DNA of 64,000 bases from Pollenia angustigena (GCA_930367215.1 OV884059.1:161818511-161882510), one strand, 5' to 3'. Positions 43,562-55,659 are shown, numbered from the stretch's first letter. Translations and numbers: made by a program. Notes: generated by a model not told the origin, from the sequence alone.

Positions 43562-43945
43562 ACCTCAAGCTTAATTAAATAATAATACTAATAAAATGTT
43601 GGATAATTTTTTCAGTGTAGTTCTGAAATCAAAATCGAACTTCAGGTTTTTGACTTGAAAATTTGGTGCTCAGGAAATCTGAAAAAAATGCTACTTATGT
43701 ACTTGGAAATATTTTTTGCAATTGGTAAATAGTTGACCTGTATCGCTGAAAGAGGACTTGTTTAAAAGGAAATTATATCAGCTTTGTATATCTACCTCAG
43801 TTGAGAGGTTTTTGTCAAAATAATCGTATTCAAGCTGGTAATGTATTTTATTTTTTATTCAAACTCACTTTACTATTTCAAAAATTCACCACCTTTTTAA
43901 AAAAACAAAATTAACAATTTCAAAAGAAATGTATTTACAAGAAAA

Positions 43946-44020
43946 AATACTGGCCAAACCGGGAATTAAACCTTGACATCCTGAGCCACAAAGCACGACA
44001 TAACCACTAAACCGCAACAG
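43946..44020 (-). other. tRNA-like sequence, possible SINE head
   Basis: On the minus strand GCGGTTTAGTGGTTATGTCG looks like a tRNA D-arm/A-box, GCTTTGTGGCTC like an anticodon arm with GTG (as in tRNA-His), and GGTTTAATTCCCGG like a T-arm/B-box. The acceptor ends do not pair well, so it is not a working tRNA. It may be a tRNA relic or the head of a SINE. Confidence 0.4.
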
Positions 44021-44352
44021 CACTTATTAACTTATGAGCTTAATACGAGTTTTTGTACATTTTTAAAAATTGCTGGCTATTCTTGAAAATGCGTCGAAAT
44101 AGTGAAAATTTAAGTTAAAACTAAACCAAAGTTTAAAAAATTCAGTATTTTTTAAACATTTTTAAAACCTTTTCTTTAGCTTCACTTCGGAAAATCAATC
44201 GTGTAACGTTCATTTAACCGTCTTATACTCAATGCAAATGGATGAAGCTTTGCAGGCATACATATTCCCGATGACAATACACGAATACATGGGCGCAGCC
44301 ATGATCAAACCTAGGGAGGGGTGTAAAATTGTTTTTAAAAGTTCTTTTTTAA

Positions 44353-45058
44353 CCTAGGGTTTACACTTGCAAGTGCAAGTGCGAAATACTCAATACACTC
44401 ACACATTTTTACTAACACCATCGCATTTTTCGAACTTGCAGCCCAACTTGCAAGAGAACTTGCTTGTAAGTAAATTTTTGACACTTGCAGCAAGTAAAAT
44501 GACAAATAAAGAAACAGTGTTACCATGGATGACTTTTGTATAAATTTTCTACTACTTAGTAATATAAAAGTTATGTTTATAGGGGATTTTCTGTGTATTT
44601 ATAAAAAATAACACATAAAAAAGAGAACAACTATACAACAACCCATCTCAATGGTAATTTTATCATAAATTTCAAGCATTTTGAAAAAAAAAATTGTTAA
44701 TCAAAATATTTTCTCAGTAATATTATGAAATCGGCACTACGGCAATACTGGAGTCAGATATTTTATAAAATAAACATAATTTTTTCATCAAGATCGACCA
44801 AAAATTAAATAAAGAAGGAATTATTAAATTTATTTTGTAAGAACTTGTTAATATTTTTAACATGGTAATGCTGTTAAACCGAAAAACAAAGTTTTTTTAT
44901 AGGATGTTTTCGCTTCGAGAACATTTGAAAAATGAACTTACAACTGACTGTGTAAACACTCAAGCTACTTGCAAGACTTTCGGCTTTTTCTTCGACTTTT
45001 TCGTTGATAATACGTATATACTACTTGCAAGTAATTACTTGCATGTGTAAAGGCAGGG
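44353..45058. mobile_element. MITE with ACTTGCAAGT motifs, TAA target duplication
   Basis: Imperfect inverted ends (CCTAGGGTTTACAC... and its counterpart ...GTGTAAAGGCAGGG) flanked by TAA at 44350-44352 and 45059-45061. Repeated palindromic ACTTGCAAGT motifs occur near both ends. A 3-bp TAA duplication suggests a PIF/Harbinger-type element. Confidence 0.7.
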
Positions 45059-45143
45059 TAAGAAAAGCGTTTCTTAAAAAATTTTTTTTTAAATGTTCTT
45101 ATTATTTATTATTATTTTATTATGTTTCTTTTTTTTCAAGTAA

Positions 45144-45359
45144 GACGGCATTTACATCTATGCAATTAACGCCGAGTTTTTTTTCTATTTTCTTTTAAAG
45201 TAGTTGCTACGAAACTTTTTTCACATTTACATTTTATTCAAGCATTTTTTCAACTTTTTCAACCCCGTTTTCTTCCCAAGACCTCTTGCTAACAAACAAA
45301 AAGTTGCATGTGAAAGTTGCGGCAAGTTGCGGCGTTAATTGCATAATGTAAATGCCGTC
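45144..45359. mobile_element. 216-bp MITE, TAA target duplication
   Basis: Ends GACGGCATTTACATCTATGC and GCATAATGTAAATGCCGTC are inverted repeats of about 30 bp, and TAA flanks both sides (45141-45143 and 45360-45362). This fits a PIF/Harbinger-type MITE. Its TTTACA end motif resembles that of the neighbouring MITE. Confidence 0.8.
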
Positions 45360-46089
45360 TAAGTGAATTTTCGAAATAAAAAAGTGTGTTTTAATAAAAA
45401 ATAGAATAATAATAAAATATATTTAATTTTTTTTTAATTTTCAGTTTTTGCTTAATTTTTTTTTAATAAACTTTCGTTTAATTAATTTTTGGGTCAATTG
45501 TTTTTGTTTTAATCAATTTTGAATTAAAATTAATTTAAATTATATTATTTAATATTTGGGTAACAAAATTGTAACAGTTTCAGGTTTTTTACCAGCTTGG
45601 CTTTGATTATTTTGACAAAAACCTCTTAATCAATTTTTTAGAGAGCTGGAAAAATTTTCTTTTAAGCAAGCCCTTTTTCAGCCATACAGGTCAACTATTC
45701 ACCAATTGCAATAAATATTTCCAAATTAGCATTTTTTTCGGATTTCCTGGGCACCAAATTTTTAAGTCAAAAACCGGAAAAGTTTAGGAAAAGTTCTTAA
45801 AATTTTCCGTATATAACGAGTTTGCTATATGCTTTGTCCCTTTTTTTGGGTCCGAAAAAATTGACCTACCCTAATATACATAGATATATGTGTATGTTAC
45901 AGCGTCCCTTATTTTTAAAATTTTTGAAATGTTGCACTGTATTCGCTTTTTCTGATTGCCATAATTGTAGTTCATATGTAATTTTACGCCCCTTCGACCA
46001 CGCCTTTCCTAAGCGAAGGAGCTTCAAAGGGAAGAATATGATTTAGCTTGTGCAAAAAAATGTACCCACCCTAATATATACATATATAT

Positions 46090-46580
46090 TGTTACGTTGC
46101 TGCCTTTCAATAACGTTTTGGTTTATTTCCTTTATAATAAACCGTTTCGAGTTCGTTAATAGCAATTCAAATAAAACTAAATAAACACAACACTTTAATC
46201 TATAACACTGAATAATTAAAAACTTAGGCACTTTAACAACCGTAATTTACAGGTTTTATTAACAACTCACTATTGTGATCAACACACTTCAATGTTTATA
46301 ATTTTTTCCCCGTGATGCGTATCAATTTGACAAAGTCAAAACTGAGAACAATCATATGCCATCTGTTGCGATTCTATTTTATTTCTATTCCAGACAACAA
46401 ACTACCATAGAACGTTCGAGCTCTGACGACTAGATGGCTCTAGACCGTACGACCTCCAACATCTATTTTGTTAATTAAACTTATGCATCTACAGTTATTA
46501 ACAGTTTGCATTAACTATATGGCTGAAATAAAATTTAGTCATTATGCATCATAAACTTAGGTATACTTTAAGGTGTTACA
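46090..46580. mobile_element. possible solo LTR
   Basis: A 491-bp segment of more balanced composition starting TGTTACGTTGCTGCC and ending AAGGTGTTACA (TG...CA). No target duplication is clear and no second copy lies in the window, so this is a weak call. Confidence 0.3.
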
Positions 46581-46971
46581 ATAAATTAAGTTATCTATAA
46601 CGAAAATTCTAATATTTACAGTGGGGTAGAAGTACAATTATGCACAACAATTTTAACATAACATATGTACAATGTACATTGATATTTACACTAGAAGTGT
46701 GCATAAATAATACAGTAACAATTTTAAATAATAAAATAACTAACAAATACTTAATAACTAATCAATACAAGATAACTAACAAATTAATCTAATTATATAA
46801 CTTAAGTTACTGCGTAGCAATGTATAACTTTTTGAATGGGAATGTTTGTTATACTTTTCATTTAGTTTCGTCGGCTGATAATGCTAAAAGGGTAAATCAA
46901 ATAATTTGGATTTAATATGTGGATTTACAAACAAGAGATTTTTTAAAAGGATATCAAATATGTGCTCTACT
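46581..46971. other. unassigned A/T-rich sequence
   Basis: Nothing recognised. Confidence 0.35.
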
Positions 46972-47409
46972 CTACATTGATAGAAAAGGCGTCATAGCGC
47001 TGAGTATTTTGACGCAGTAACATCGGAGAAAGGACACATAAGCATCAATTTAATAACAGTTTGTCATTAAGTCTAAGTCATTGGAATTGACTTAAGTTTA
47101 AATTAAATTTAATGTATTTAAAGAAATAATTTAAACAAATAGAATATAGGAATTTTTGCTTCTTATAATACATTGTAATCAAAAAAAAAAAAAAAATAAT
47201 GTTAATAATATACAAAATGTGGCATCGAATTGATGTCACTATAGTCATAAAATAGATGACACGTAAAAAATGACAAAATTGTACGAAGACGCTAGTCATT
47301 GGATTGATGTTACTTTTTGCATCATTGATGCCATTTGTAGTAACAGTGATGTCACAATTCTGATGTCAGGGCATTATCAATATGAAAATGCATTTTTCTA
47401 TCAGTGTAG
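46972..47409. mobile_element. 438-bp MITE with CTACA(C/T)TGATAGAAAA ends
   Basis: Left CTACATTGATAGAAAA and right TTTTTCTATCAGTGTAG are inverted repeats. Inside are several short ATTGATGTCA-type motifs. The ends resemble those of the composite element at 10043-14206. Confidence 0.65.
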
Positions 47410-47896
47410 AAGATGTGTAAATAAATTAAAAACTGAAGACTGATTCAAGCTTTAGAGCAGTGTTGGCCATATTCTCAATATCCCGTCACTAGTGCTTAGG
47501 AAACGAAATTCTGCTTATACTACATCGACACATGTAAACAATTACATTCTCTTTCTGCTCACTCTGTTTTATTTAGAAGTTTCCTGATGATCTGGCCTAA
47601 GCAACCAGTGAAATGCGCATAGGAATAGCTTATCCAATCAACAATAAACTTCAGTCTGTCAATAGTATGAAATGGGAATTTAGCACATTATAACGAAACC
47701 TTGATAATTAAATTTTAAATCCCAAGAAAAACTTTGATAAACTTTTTCAATATTTTTTTCTCTTTTTTTTTGTCTTCTTCAAACCAAATTTTCTTTCTGT
47801 TTTTACATACAAAAGTAAAAATTATCATATCATAAAAATTTTGTCTAGATAATATCACTTAGTCGACATTAACTCAATGTTATTATAAAAGTCTAT

Positions 47897-48235
47897 AGCT
47901 CAATTCACAATCTTGTGCAAATGGTCTTGCATCGTAGCATTTGCAAAATGGTATAGTAAATACTGTAGCATACTTTTAGGAGCATTTGCAAAATGGTATA
48001 GTATATTTTTACTCTACACCAACAAAATATAGAGCAATGCACTTGCTACTCTTTTGCAAATATGCAACGCCTAAAACCAATAGTTTATATTTACTCGACT
48101 TTTGCAACACTTGATTGTAAATCGACAGCTAACACTCTGTGAACCAAGCCAATCAAAAGTATACTACAGTATTTACTATACCATTTTGCAAATGCTACGA
48201 TGCAAGACCATTTGCACAAGATTGTGAATTGGGCT
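47897..48235. mobile_element. 339-bp MITE with about 75-bp inverted ends
   Basis: AGCTCAATTCACAATCTTGT... is repeated inverted at the right end (...ACAAGATTGTGAATTGGGCT) over about 75 bases with very few mismatches. Flanks share TAT. The high arm identity suggests a young insertion. Confidence 0.8.
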
Positions 48236-48817
48236 TATGTATTGTATACTATTGTAAAATTTTTTAATACAAAAAAATGTCTAACATTTATTATAGGGGC
48301 AAAATTTATATGCAAATGCATTGTTTCTTTTTTCTGGAATGTTTTTCAGAAAAATGTTATCGATTTTTTGTTCATATGGATACCCTGCGGGAAATTTGTG
48401 TCAATTGGTCCGACAGACTGTTCCTGGGATTTGTAAAAATAAAACAAGTACAAAAAGAAAGAACTCATGACCAGTGAAAGGAGCACCAATCATTTAACCG
48501 GTTTATGAAGAACAAAAAGCTAGAACAAGTAAAGAAGTCTTCACCGGTTTTGTGACAAATTTTTTGGGACTTTATTAAATTTGGTTCCTGAATTTAATTC
48601 TAGGACTTGTTTTATTGAAATAATACTTCTTTGTAGTAACTGACACTGAACGTGTTCATTGAGAATAGACGTGTGACTGGTCAAATGGTGTCAATTTACC
48701 CCCTCCAATGTCAATGACAGGTCTTATTCCTTTTAAGTGTTAGAACTAGTACCGATCTCGATCACCAAAGACCTATCACGGGACTACTTTGGTGTCAGTT
48801 CGCTTCCCTCTAGGATA
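48236..48817. other. unassigned sequence
   Basis: Contains CTGCGGGAAATTTGTGTC near 48385, which recurs near 61948, so part of it is a dispersed repeat. No gene recognised. Confidence 0.35.
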
Positions 48818-49091
48818 CAGTCAGCCTCAAAACAAAGTTTACACTGAACAGTCCAACATTTATATTTTTTTTTTTTTTGTTGTTTGAAGTGTTTTCAGCA
48901 CTTGTTTATTTAAATAAAAAAAAATTCGTCTTCGTTTTTAAATTAACATTTTATTTTACGCGTCAAAAAAGTGTACAATCTCATATTGTTTCAATGTTCC
49001 CGTGTCATTAAGGTAACTTAACCCCTAATTTTTTTTTTTTTGTTTTCTTCTAACATTCATATAGTTGATGTTTAATTATCTCTACTATTTG

Positions 49092-51712
49092 CAGGCGCGG
49101 ATCCAGCTTGAGCCTTAGGGGGGGGGGGGGGGGGGGGAATTTTGTATGATACAAAAAAGAAAAAAATTTGTTTTAGGGACAGAACTTTTTGCAATTTTTG
49201 GAAAAATCAAATTCTTCCACGCATAGCCGTATAGACCGTGAAAAAATATTAAGAAATAATGTATTACTTTTTCGCAATCGTGAAGAAAGTTTTCGCACCA
49301 AGCGCGATAAAGTTTTAAATTTCAATTTTTCTCCTTACTATACAAAATTAACATTTAATTACAAAATTTTAAGTATTTTCTAATAATTTCATGAATATAA
49401 CAAGATCTTACCATTTGACGGAAGAAGGGCGCAAAAAAAATCGCGACTCTATTTCGCGGTTTTTTTAATAAACTAAATTTTAATGGCAAATGATACATGT
49501 TGTGATAGATGAGTTGTTTGGCGGATATATGAAACAGTGATAATTTTCAGCAGCGTAGTAATATATGCGCGGAACGAGCTATTAAAGTTGCACAAGATAT
49601 TTTTCCATTATGGAAATCAACTCGCACTTTAAACTTAAAATTTATTTCATTAAACCCAAAAAAATAGCTTTACATTTTTGTTATTCAGTTGCTTATTTTA
49701 TGTATTTATGCCTGTATGCATAAGAATATTTTAAATTAATTAAAGGCTTGAAAACCAAATTTTCTATGAAAATTTTCCTTAACAAACTTTTATTAAATTT
49801 AAAATCATTTATGGGGGCTAAACAATAAATGTACCATATCTAATGTGTATGGAAATTAAAAAAAAAAATTTTTTTGAGGAGCTTTAGAAATTGAATTTGG
49901 TGCGGAAACTTTTTTAGCCATGGCCTAAAAAAATTATTTTCATTATCAATACTAAATTGACCATCGCGTGGTGGGATTAAGAAATTTTGTCCAAAAAACG
50001 TCATTACCATAATTAAAAAAACTCAACAAAAAGGTTAAATAAAATATAAGATCAGTTCAATATACATTAATCTTTTTAAATTAGCAATTTATGAATTCCT
50101 TGTGAGGCAAATTTAGACAGTACAGTCTATCTTCTGTCATTGTTGATCTGAGCCATGTTTTTATTCGACGAAGGGTAGGAAATGACCTCCCGCTCGTAGC
50201 TTAACTGACGAACATTGAAACGAAAATTTTAAAAATTTTTCTTAGATTCGGGTAGATATCTTCATCACAGTTTATTAAAGCATCTACAACGTCATCTGAT
50301 AGATCAGGCTCAAGTTTACATGTTAGTAGGTGTTTATCTCTTTTATAAAATATAATCAGCTCTTCAGCTAGTTGTGGTTTTAACAGTTTTGTATCTGTAT
50401 ATGACTTGATTACACTTTGAGGTAGAAGTTTAGGTATGTTCAATACATTTGGGATATCTATTGGGAAAGTTGTTATGAGATCTTCTTAAATGAGAATGTA
50501 GCCAACAACTCGGTAAAAATCTTTAACATTTTGGATGTGATTATTTCGTTCAAATCTTGTCTTTTCGATAGGAACCTCGATTTAAACGCAAATAACTTTA
50601 ACTTTTTCAAAAATCGCTTTAAATATTTCTTCGGCTTTATTTCTTTTTTCTTCAAGGCACATGATTAAAATTTTAACAAGGCTTGATCCTTTTTGAAGAA
50701 ATATATCTTGCTTTTATAAATAATACTAAGTGGCTGTGTTACAATAGGTATCACACTTAATAAGTATATTCCGCAAATAAATTTAAAAGTACTAAGTAGG
50801 TTCCTTAATATAAAGGTATTTTTTCCAAAGCTTCTACTATATGATGTACACTTGTTGCAAAGACGCATAATGAAGAGAGTTTGGCTCCCAAATACTTTGC
50901 TAAAACTGTTTTTCGCTTGGGATGATTATATTTAAAAAATTTGTTCGTTTCTTTAACAAATGATACAACTTTTTGTATTATTGACACTTTATTGCTTTTA
51001 GAAATTTCCAGAAATTTTGAACAGCTCCATTTTCTGCTGACATCAGAGAACACCCATCTGTTCCATCTCCTACACAATTTTTTAGGTCAGGACCAAAATT
51101 TGTCAAAGCTTTAAGAACTATTGATGACAGTGCCTTCGCATCAATTGACACATCAACGTCATCAATATCTTTTGAAGCCTCTTCAAATGCGTTTACAACA
51201 AAGCCAATAAATTCTTCCCTAAAAACTTTATGTTGTATGTTGAAATATCTTAAAGATAAGGAAATCTGGCTTTTCCCCGACAAATCACTGCTTTCGTCAA
51301 AAATTATCAAATAGAATTTTGTTTCATACAACACATTTATACATAAATATTGCAAATACTAAGGCATTTTAATAATTCAACCGCACGCATTATCAAGTCA
51401 AACGTTTAGTCTTTGGATATAGATGGCACCTGCTGGGATTGAATGTAGAATACGTATTTGAATACGGTAAACTGGATGTTTCTTAGGAAATATCTAATAA
51501 ATAACTATTAGGATTACATATCTTATATCTTATTGAAAATAAAAAAAATAAAAAAATACTTATTGAAAATTTCGTTAGAGAATCCAAAAATTTTGTACAT
51601 TAAAAAAATATTATTATTGGGAATTCTTATATTATCGAAATAAACAAAACATATTTTTATAATTTACGGGGGGGAAATTTCCTTATTCCCCCCCCCCCTG
51701 AATCCGCGCCTG
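49092..51712. mobile_element. hAT element with 8-bp target duplication
   Basis: Inverted ends CAGGCGCGGAT(C/T)CAG are flanked by ACTATTTG on both sides (49084-49091 and 51713-51720). Subterminal G or C runs lie at about 49119-49137 and 51688-51700. The interior encodes a frameshifted hAT transposase on the minus strand. Confidence 0.92.
50201..51355 (-). pseudogene. hAT transposase (ZMYM1/TTF-like type), frameshifted
   Basis: Minus-strand pieces read in order: KFYLIIFDESSDLSGKSQIS (first catalytic Asp region), SLRYFNIQHKVFREEFIGFV, then NCVGDGTDGCSLMSAENGAV (family form GQGYDGAxNM, second Asp). Then come VSIIQKVVSFVKETNKFF with LAKYLGAKLSSLCVFATSVH, and far downstream a C-terminal piece (LAEELIIFYKRDKHLL, PNLRKIFKIFVSM) where the hAT dimerisation region would lie. 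At least two frameshifts, near 51050 and between 50660 and 50440, break the gene. It lies inside the ACTATTTG-flanked element, so the assignment is mutually supported. Confidence 0.82.
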
Positions 51713-51735
51713 ACTATTTGTAAATAATAGTCAAC

Positions 51736-51828
51736 ATGGGTAAGCAGACTACAGTAGAAACTCGTAATTTAGTGGTAAAATTGGCTTCTGAAGGCAAATA
51801 TTTGAGAGAAATTGCCAGTACTAATGGC
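51736..51828 (+). pseudogene. Tc1 transposase N-terminus
   Basis: MGKQTTVETRNLVVKLASEG, then KYLREIAS, is the first helix of the paired-like DNA-binding domain of Tc1 transposases. The frame is cut by a TGGTTGTCGG-type MITE at about 51830. Confidence 0.8.
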
Positions 51829-51829
51829 A

Positions 51830-52800
51830 GATGTCTTATTATGTTTAAATTAACCATATTATTGTCATCGGCAGCCATATTATGGTTATATTATTCCTCC
51901 ATCAAGAAGCTACAAACATATAATGGTTGCCTCCGAACATGTTATGTTTAATAATAACCAGTGTTCGAAAATAAACAGTACATTATTTAACGTTCGGCTC
52001 ACACACCCAGGAACGATATCTATTTTTTTAGTGATTGTGTAGACATAGACAACCCTTAATACCGTTCGTAACTATTTTTAAGAAAGAACAGAACATTATT
52101 TAATGTTCGGTTCTTCGTTAAAAAACAGAACAATTGTAGTGATACTGTAAACAAACATTATATTTTAATGTTCTATAATGTTTTTTTCGTGTATGTATTT
52201 TGTTTTTGTAAAATTTGTTTGTTTGTTTTTTTACCAGCCAAAAGGGACGAACATTAATGAACCGAACCGAACACAATGAATTTTGTGTTTAAAAAAAAAA
52301 ACCGAACGGAATTAAATGTTTCCATCTTTTGTTGAGTTGGATGAAAACAGTATTATTTAAGTGTTTGAAAGATGATTAACAGGTAAACGTTATTTTTGTT
52401 AATTATTTTCTACACAAACACTATTAGCCTTTGTGTTTTCCACAAATCTACCGAACCGAACATTAAGAAACGATATTTAGTGTTTAATTTCCAACACTGA
52501 TAATAACTAAAATATGTTAAACACTTATATTAGAATGGTTGTTTTTCAACAACAGCATGTTGCTCTTTTAAAAGAGGAAAATACTATTGTTAATTTAAAA
52601 ACATATTATTGTCATATTTAACCATAACATGTTTAGAGGCAACCATAATATGGTTGTGGCTTCTTGATGGAGGTCTAATTTAACCATAATATGGTTGTCG
52701 GTGAAAATACTATGGTTAAATTAAACAAAATATGTTTACATTTTTCTTTAAAAATAGTTTTATTGGAGGTGACCATATTTAATCATATTTTTTCTTTGCG
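51830..52800. mobile_element. TGGTTGTCGG-family element, itself interrupted
   Basis: Carries inverted ACCATATTATGG and TGGTTGTCGG motifs on both sides, the same phrases as the foldback interior. It splits the Tc1 gene and is split in turn by the MITE at 51959-52499. Its outer ends are not sharply defined. Confidence 0.5.
51959..52499. mobile_element. 541-bp hAT-like MITE, ATAATAAC target duplication
   Basis: Starts CAGTGTTCGAAAATAAACA and ends TGTTTAATTTCCAACACTG (inverted repeats with mismatches), with ATAATAAC on both sides (51951-51958 and 52500-52507). It is the complete relative of the split MITE at 32228-40659. Confidence 0.9.
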
Positions 52801-52814
52801 TGTACAAAAAGTTA

Positions 52815-53040
52815 AGAAGAGGACAAAAGTGCGAAGAGTAAAGGCAGTGCAGAAAAAATAGCAGAGGAACGGACAATAACATTAGGAGCAAGTTTTAGAG
52901 ACAGTACTGTTCGCCGAGCACTACATGAACATGGGATATATCGTAGAGTTCCCAGAAAAAAATCACTTATAACTGTAAAGTTCAAAAAAATCGTCTGGAG
53001 TTTGCAAAAAGCTTCAAAACAAAGATAAATGAATATTCTT
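52815..53040 (+). pseudogene. Tc1 transposase middle part
   Basis: After several frameshifts the translation shows a STVRRALHEHGIYRRVPRKK-like stretch, then NRLEFAKSFKTKI, the region between the DNA-binding domain and the catalytic core of Tc1 transposases. The catalytic core was not recognised beyond 53040. Confidence 0.7.
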
Positions 53041-53299
53041 TGACCCATAAAGAAAAAATATTTTTGTTGTGTTTTGTTCCACGAAGAAAAACTCTTCACT
53101 GTTCCGTGTAGGAGAAGAAGAAATTTATTCTCTCAGAGACGCTCTCATTTCCACAAGTTTAAAGTACAGGAACTTTTCCGTGCAAATTTGGATCCCGAGA
53201 GATCGCAAACTAGAGTAAAGAAACAGATCATTTTTATAATATCTGGGGCACAAGATTTTGAATTTCTTAATTTTTTCCAATAATAAATGCACGAAGTTT

Positions 53300-54770
53300 C
53301 ACTCCCTACACATTGTAGGGCTGGAACTTCATTATTCCGTACGAATAATAATGTTTGTTATTTTTTTTTTCTTGTTATATTTAATAATATTTTCATTATG
53401 TAATTGATTCTTATGTATAATTATGTACAAAAGAACACAACAAGACACAACAGTAAAAACAGAATGAGAGAACAAAAAAAAAAAAAAAAGAATTGTAATT
53501 AAATTTTTTATATTATTCTTGTTTTCAAAAACTTTTATTCAAATGCAAATATTACTTTTTACTGCAGAATACAAAAGAGCAAAAATTCCACATTCGCACA
53601 AAAACAAAATCAAAAAAAGAAAACAAGAAACAAAACGGAAATGAATGAAAAGATTTTGCCCATACAAAAGTCTAAAGGGAGTTCTTGAAAAAAAAACACA
53701 AGAAGACTCAAGTGAGGGACTAAGTGACGAAAAAAATTATTGTATATGACATTTTTATGTAAGAACATTTTTAAATTGAAAACATGAGTAAAGTTGAAGT
53801 TGTATACAACTCCTGAATATACCTTCCCAAACATGCGATCATGCACACACACACACACACACTCAATTGCCGACTTTTTCACTCAGTCAAGTGGTTGAGG
53901 ATACACATGGTGGGTTTAAAAGTGGCAGTGAAAACAGTGGATGGAAGGAAGCAGTGGTCTTTTATGAAGCAGATGCTGGTTATGAAATGAAGTTAATTCT
54001 CTTAGGCTAGAGCAAGCGAATACTCAATTCACTGGGACATCACACACACACATGCATTTATACAAAAAATAAAACGAAATATAAGCTAAAAAGAAAAAAA
54101 CAAAAGATAACTTAAGTTTAATATAAATACACACTAGTTACTTACACACAAATATGAATAAAAATATATGTATTTACTTTTGTTTATCTGCATGTGTGTG
54201 GGTCTGTGCAATCTGAGAAAAAGTTTCTTTAAAACATTTACTTAGTCGTTATTGTAGCACAAAAGTAACTTGAATGACTGACTAAAATGAATGAATGAAT
54301 CCATTTTGTAAACATTACGTTTGTAAGTGTTTGTAGCTTCTTTATCACATACAAACACACGCAAGCACAGGCACGATCTTACTCCTTTCAAAACTAAATA
54401 TTAATATGGCAACAAGTACATACATACATATTAAAACTGAAAAATGCCCTCTAGAGTACAACTTAAAAAAGAAAAAAATTAAACAAAAAAAAAAAAAACA
54501 CTAAAAATATGAAATAAAGGACAAGAAAAATAAAATGAACAACTTCATTTTCATTATGTCACATTAATGCATCAAACATGGAATTAACTTTGAGTTTGTC
54601 GTTATTTGTCATGTTCTTAAATATTCTTTATGTAGTAAAAAAAAAAGTAATCAAGGATTGGCTTTGTTTTTTTTAACCACTTTTCATTCTTAATAATTCT
54701 AAAGCAAATTAAAAATTTCAATTTATGTATTAGAAAAAAAAAAAAAATTATTATATAAAATCAAAGCTGT
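53300..54770. other. unassigned sequence with simple repeats
   Basis: A/T-rich DNA without element ends. It includes a (CA)n run, TGAATGAATGAATCC near 54290 and several A runs. It may be genuine unique intergenic or intronic DNA. Confidence 0.4.
53844..53862. repeat. (CA)n microsatellite
   Basis: Nine or ten uninterrupted CA units. Confidence 0.9.
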
Positions 54771-54774
54771 TGTT

Positions 54775-54950
54775 TTTGGAAGAAAAGAAATAATATTTTA
54801 AAAGCATCATCTACCTTATGTGGTTTCTGGCTTTTATTCAGAACTGCAATAGATGGTCTAAATAATCGTGACCGGTCAATTGGTCAAACTTTAGCTTTAT
54901 TTTCACAAAATGCTATTGATATCCTTGACGTTATTGGTATAAATGTACAG
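54775..54950 (+). other. coding-like fragment next to a mariner MITE
   Basis: A plus-strand open frame reads FRTAIDGLNNRDRSIGQTLA, then LFSQNAIDILDVIGINV, and is then interrupted by the mariner element at 54951. A CTTTTATTCAG just before it could be a splice acceptor. Without the insertion the frame would end two codons later at a TGA. I do not recognise the family; it could be a host last exon or a piece of an unknown transposon. Confidence 0.3.
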
Positions 54951-55530
54951 GGTGTTTTTTTTTAGAGTGACACAATTTTAAGTTGGCATCACTGCTTTAT
55001 TTGAGCACCCATTTAACAGCTGATAGTTGATTTTTGTTTAGCACAGAGCAACGCGTGTAAATTGTTTAAATTGTTAATCAAAATAATTCGGCGAATGGGC
55101 TGTAGCACAAATTGATATTGATTTTGAATTTCCATTCGAAATTTGATTTTCCGATGAAGCCCATTTCTGGTTGAATGGGTTCGTAAATGAGCAGAATTGT
55201 CGCATTTGGAGTGAGGAGAATCCACAAGCTTTTGTCGAAACACCATAACATCCATAGAGAATTACTGTTTGGTGCGCTTTATGGGCTGGCGGAGTCATTG
55301 GCCCACATGTCTTCAAAAACGATGATGGTCAGAATGCGAAAAGTTGTTGAAAATTGCTGTTCCAGATTGCGCCTTCTACGCGCCAGCCGTGGCGGCCAAA
55401 TGGCAGAAATAATATTTAAACATTTAATTCATAAAATTTTCTTTCCAATAAAGCAAGTTTCATTGATATAAAAAACATATTTCCTTGTTTTATTATGATT
55501 TAAACTTGTGTTACTCTATAAAAAAACACC
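54951..55530 (+). mobile_element. deleted mariner element (580 bp)
   Basis: The ends GGGTGTTTTTTTTAGAGTGA and the inverse of GGTGTTTTTTTATAGAGTAA are imperfect inverted repeats. Inside, a frame near 55150-55240 encodes SDEAHFWLNGFVNEQNCRIW, then SEENPQAFVETP, the first catalytic block of mariner transposase, followed by stops and frame changes. The N-terminal domain and the rest of the core are largely missing. Confidence 0.8.
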
Positions 55531-55659
55531 ATTTACATAATTGAAATGATGTTTGATCGTTTTGCAAAAGCAAACAATTTTTTAATAAAACTAGTGGTTA
55601 CGTGTAGGACGTCAACTATTCGATAGGTGTGAGCATAGATTAATTGTATATATCACTAG
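55531..55659. other. short unassigned gap
   Basis: Nothing recognised. Confidence 0.3.

Larger units (their letters stand above)
43640..45782. mobile_element. element with about 0.2-kb inverted arms
   Basis: 43640-43850 (TTGACTTGAAAATTTGGTGC..., later GTTGACCTGTATCGCTGAAA) is inverted and repeated at about 45585-45782 (...CAGGTCAACTATTCACCAAT, GCACCAAATTTTTAAGTCAA). The arms are diverged. Inside are a tRNA-like sequence and two younger MITEs. No transposase. Confidence 0.65.
48818..53280 (+). mobile_element. Tc1-like transposon relic, split by later insertions
   Basis: The left end CAGTCAGCCTCAAAACAAAG follows TA at 48816-48817, as in Tc1 elements. Coding pieces at 51736-51828 and 52815-53040 belong to one Tc1 transposase. 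A hAT element (49092-51712) and nested MITEs (about 51830-52800) separate the parts. The right end was not found, so the stated end is approximate. Confidence 0.65.

Noticed and set aside
46090..46580. Complete LTR retrotransposon
   Set aside because: No second LTR, primer site, gag or pol in reach; kept only as a weak solo-LTR candidate.
55187..55471. 94-codon plus-strand frame as a gene
   Set aside because: It is an out-of-frame reading of the deleted mariner transposase.
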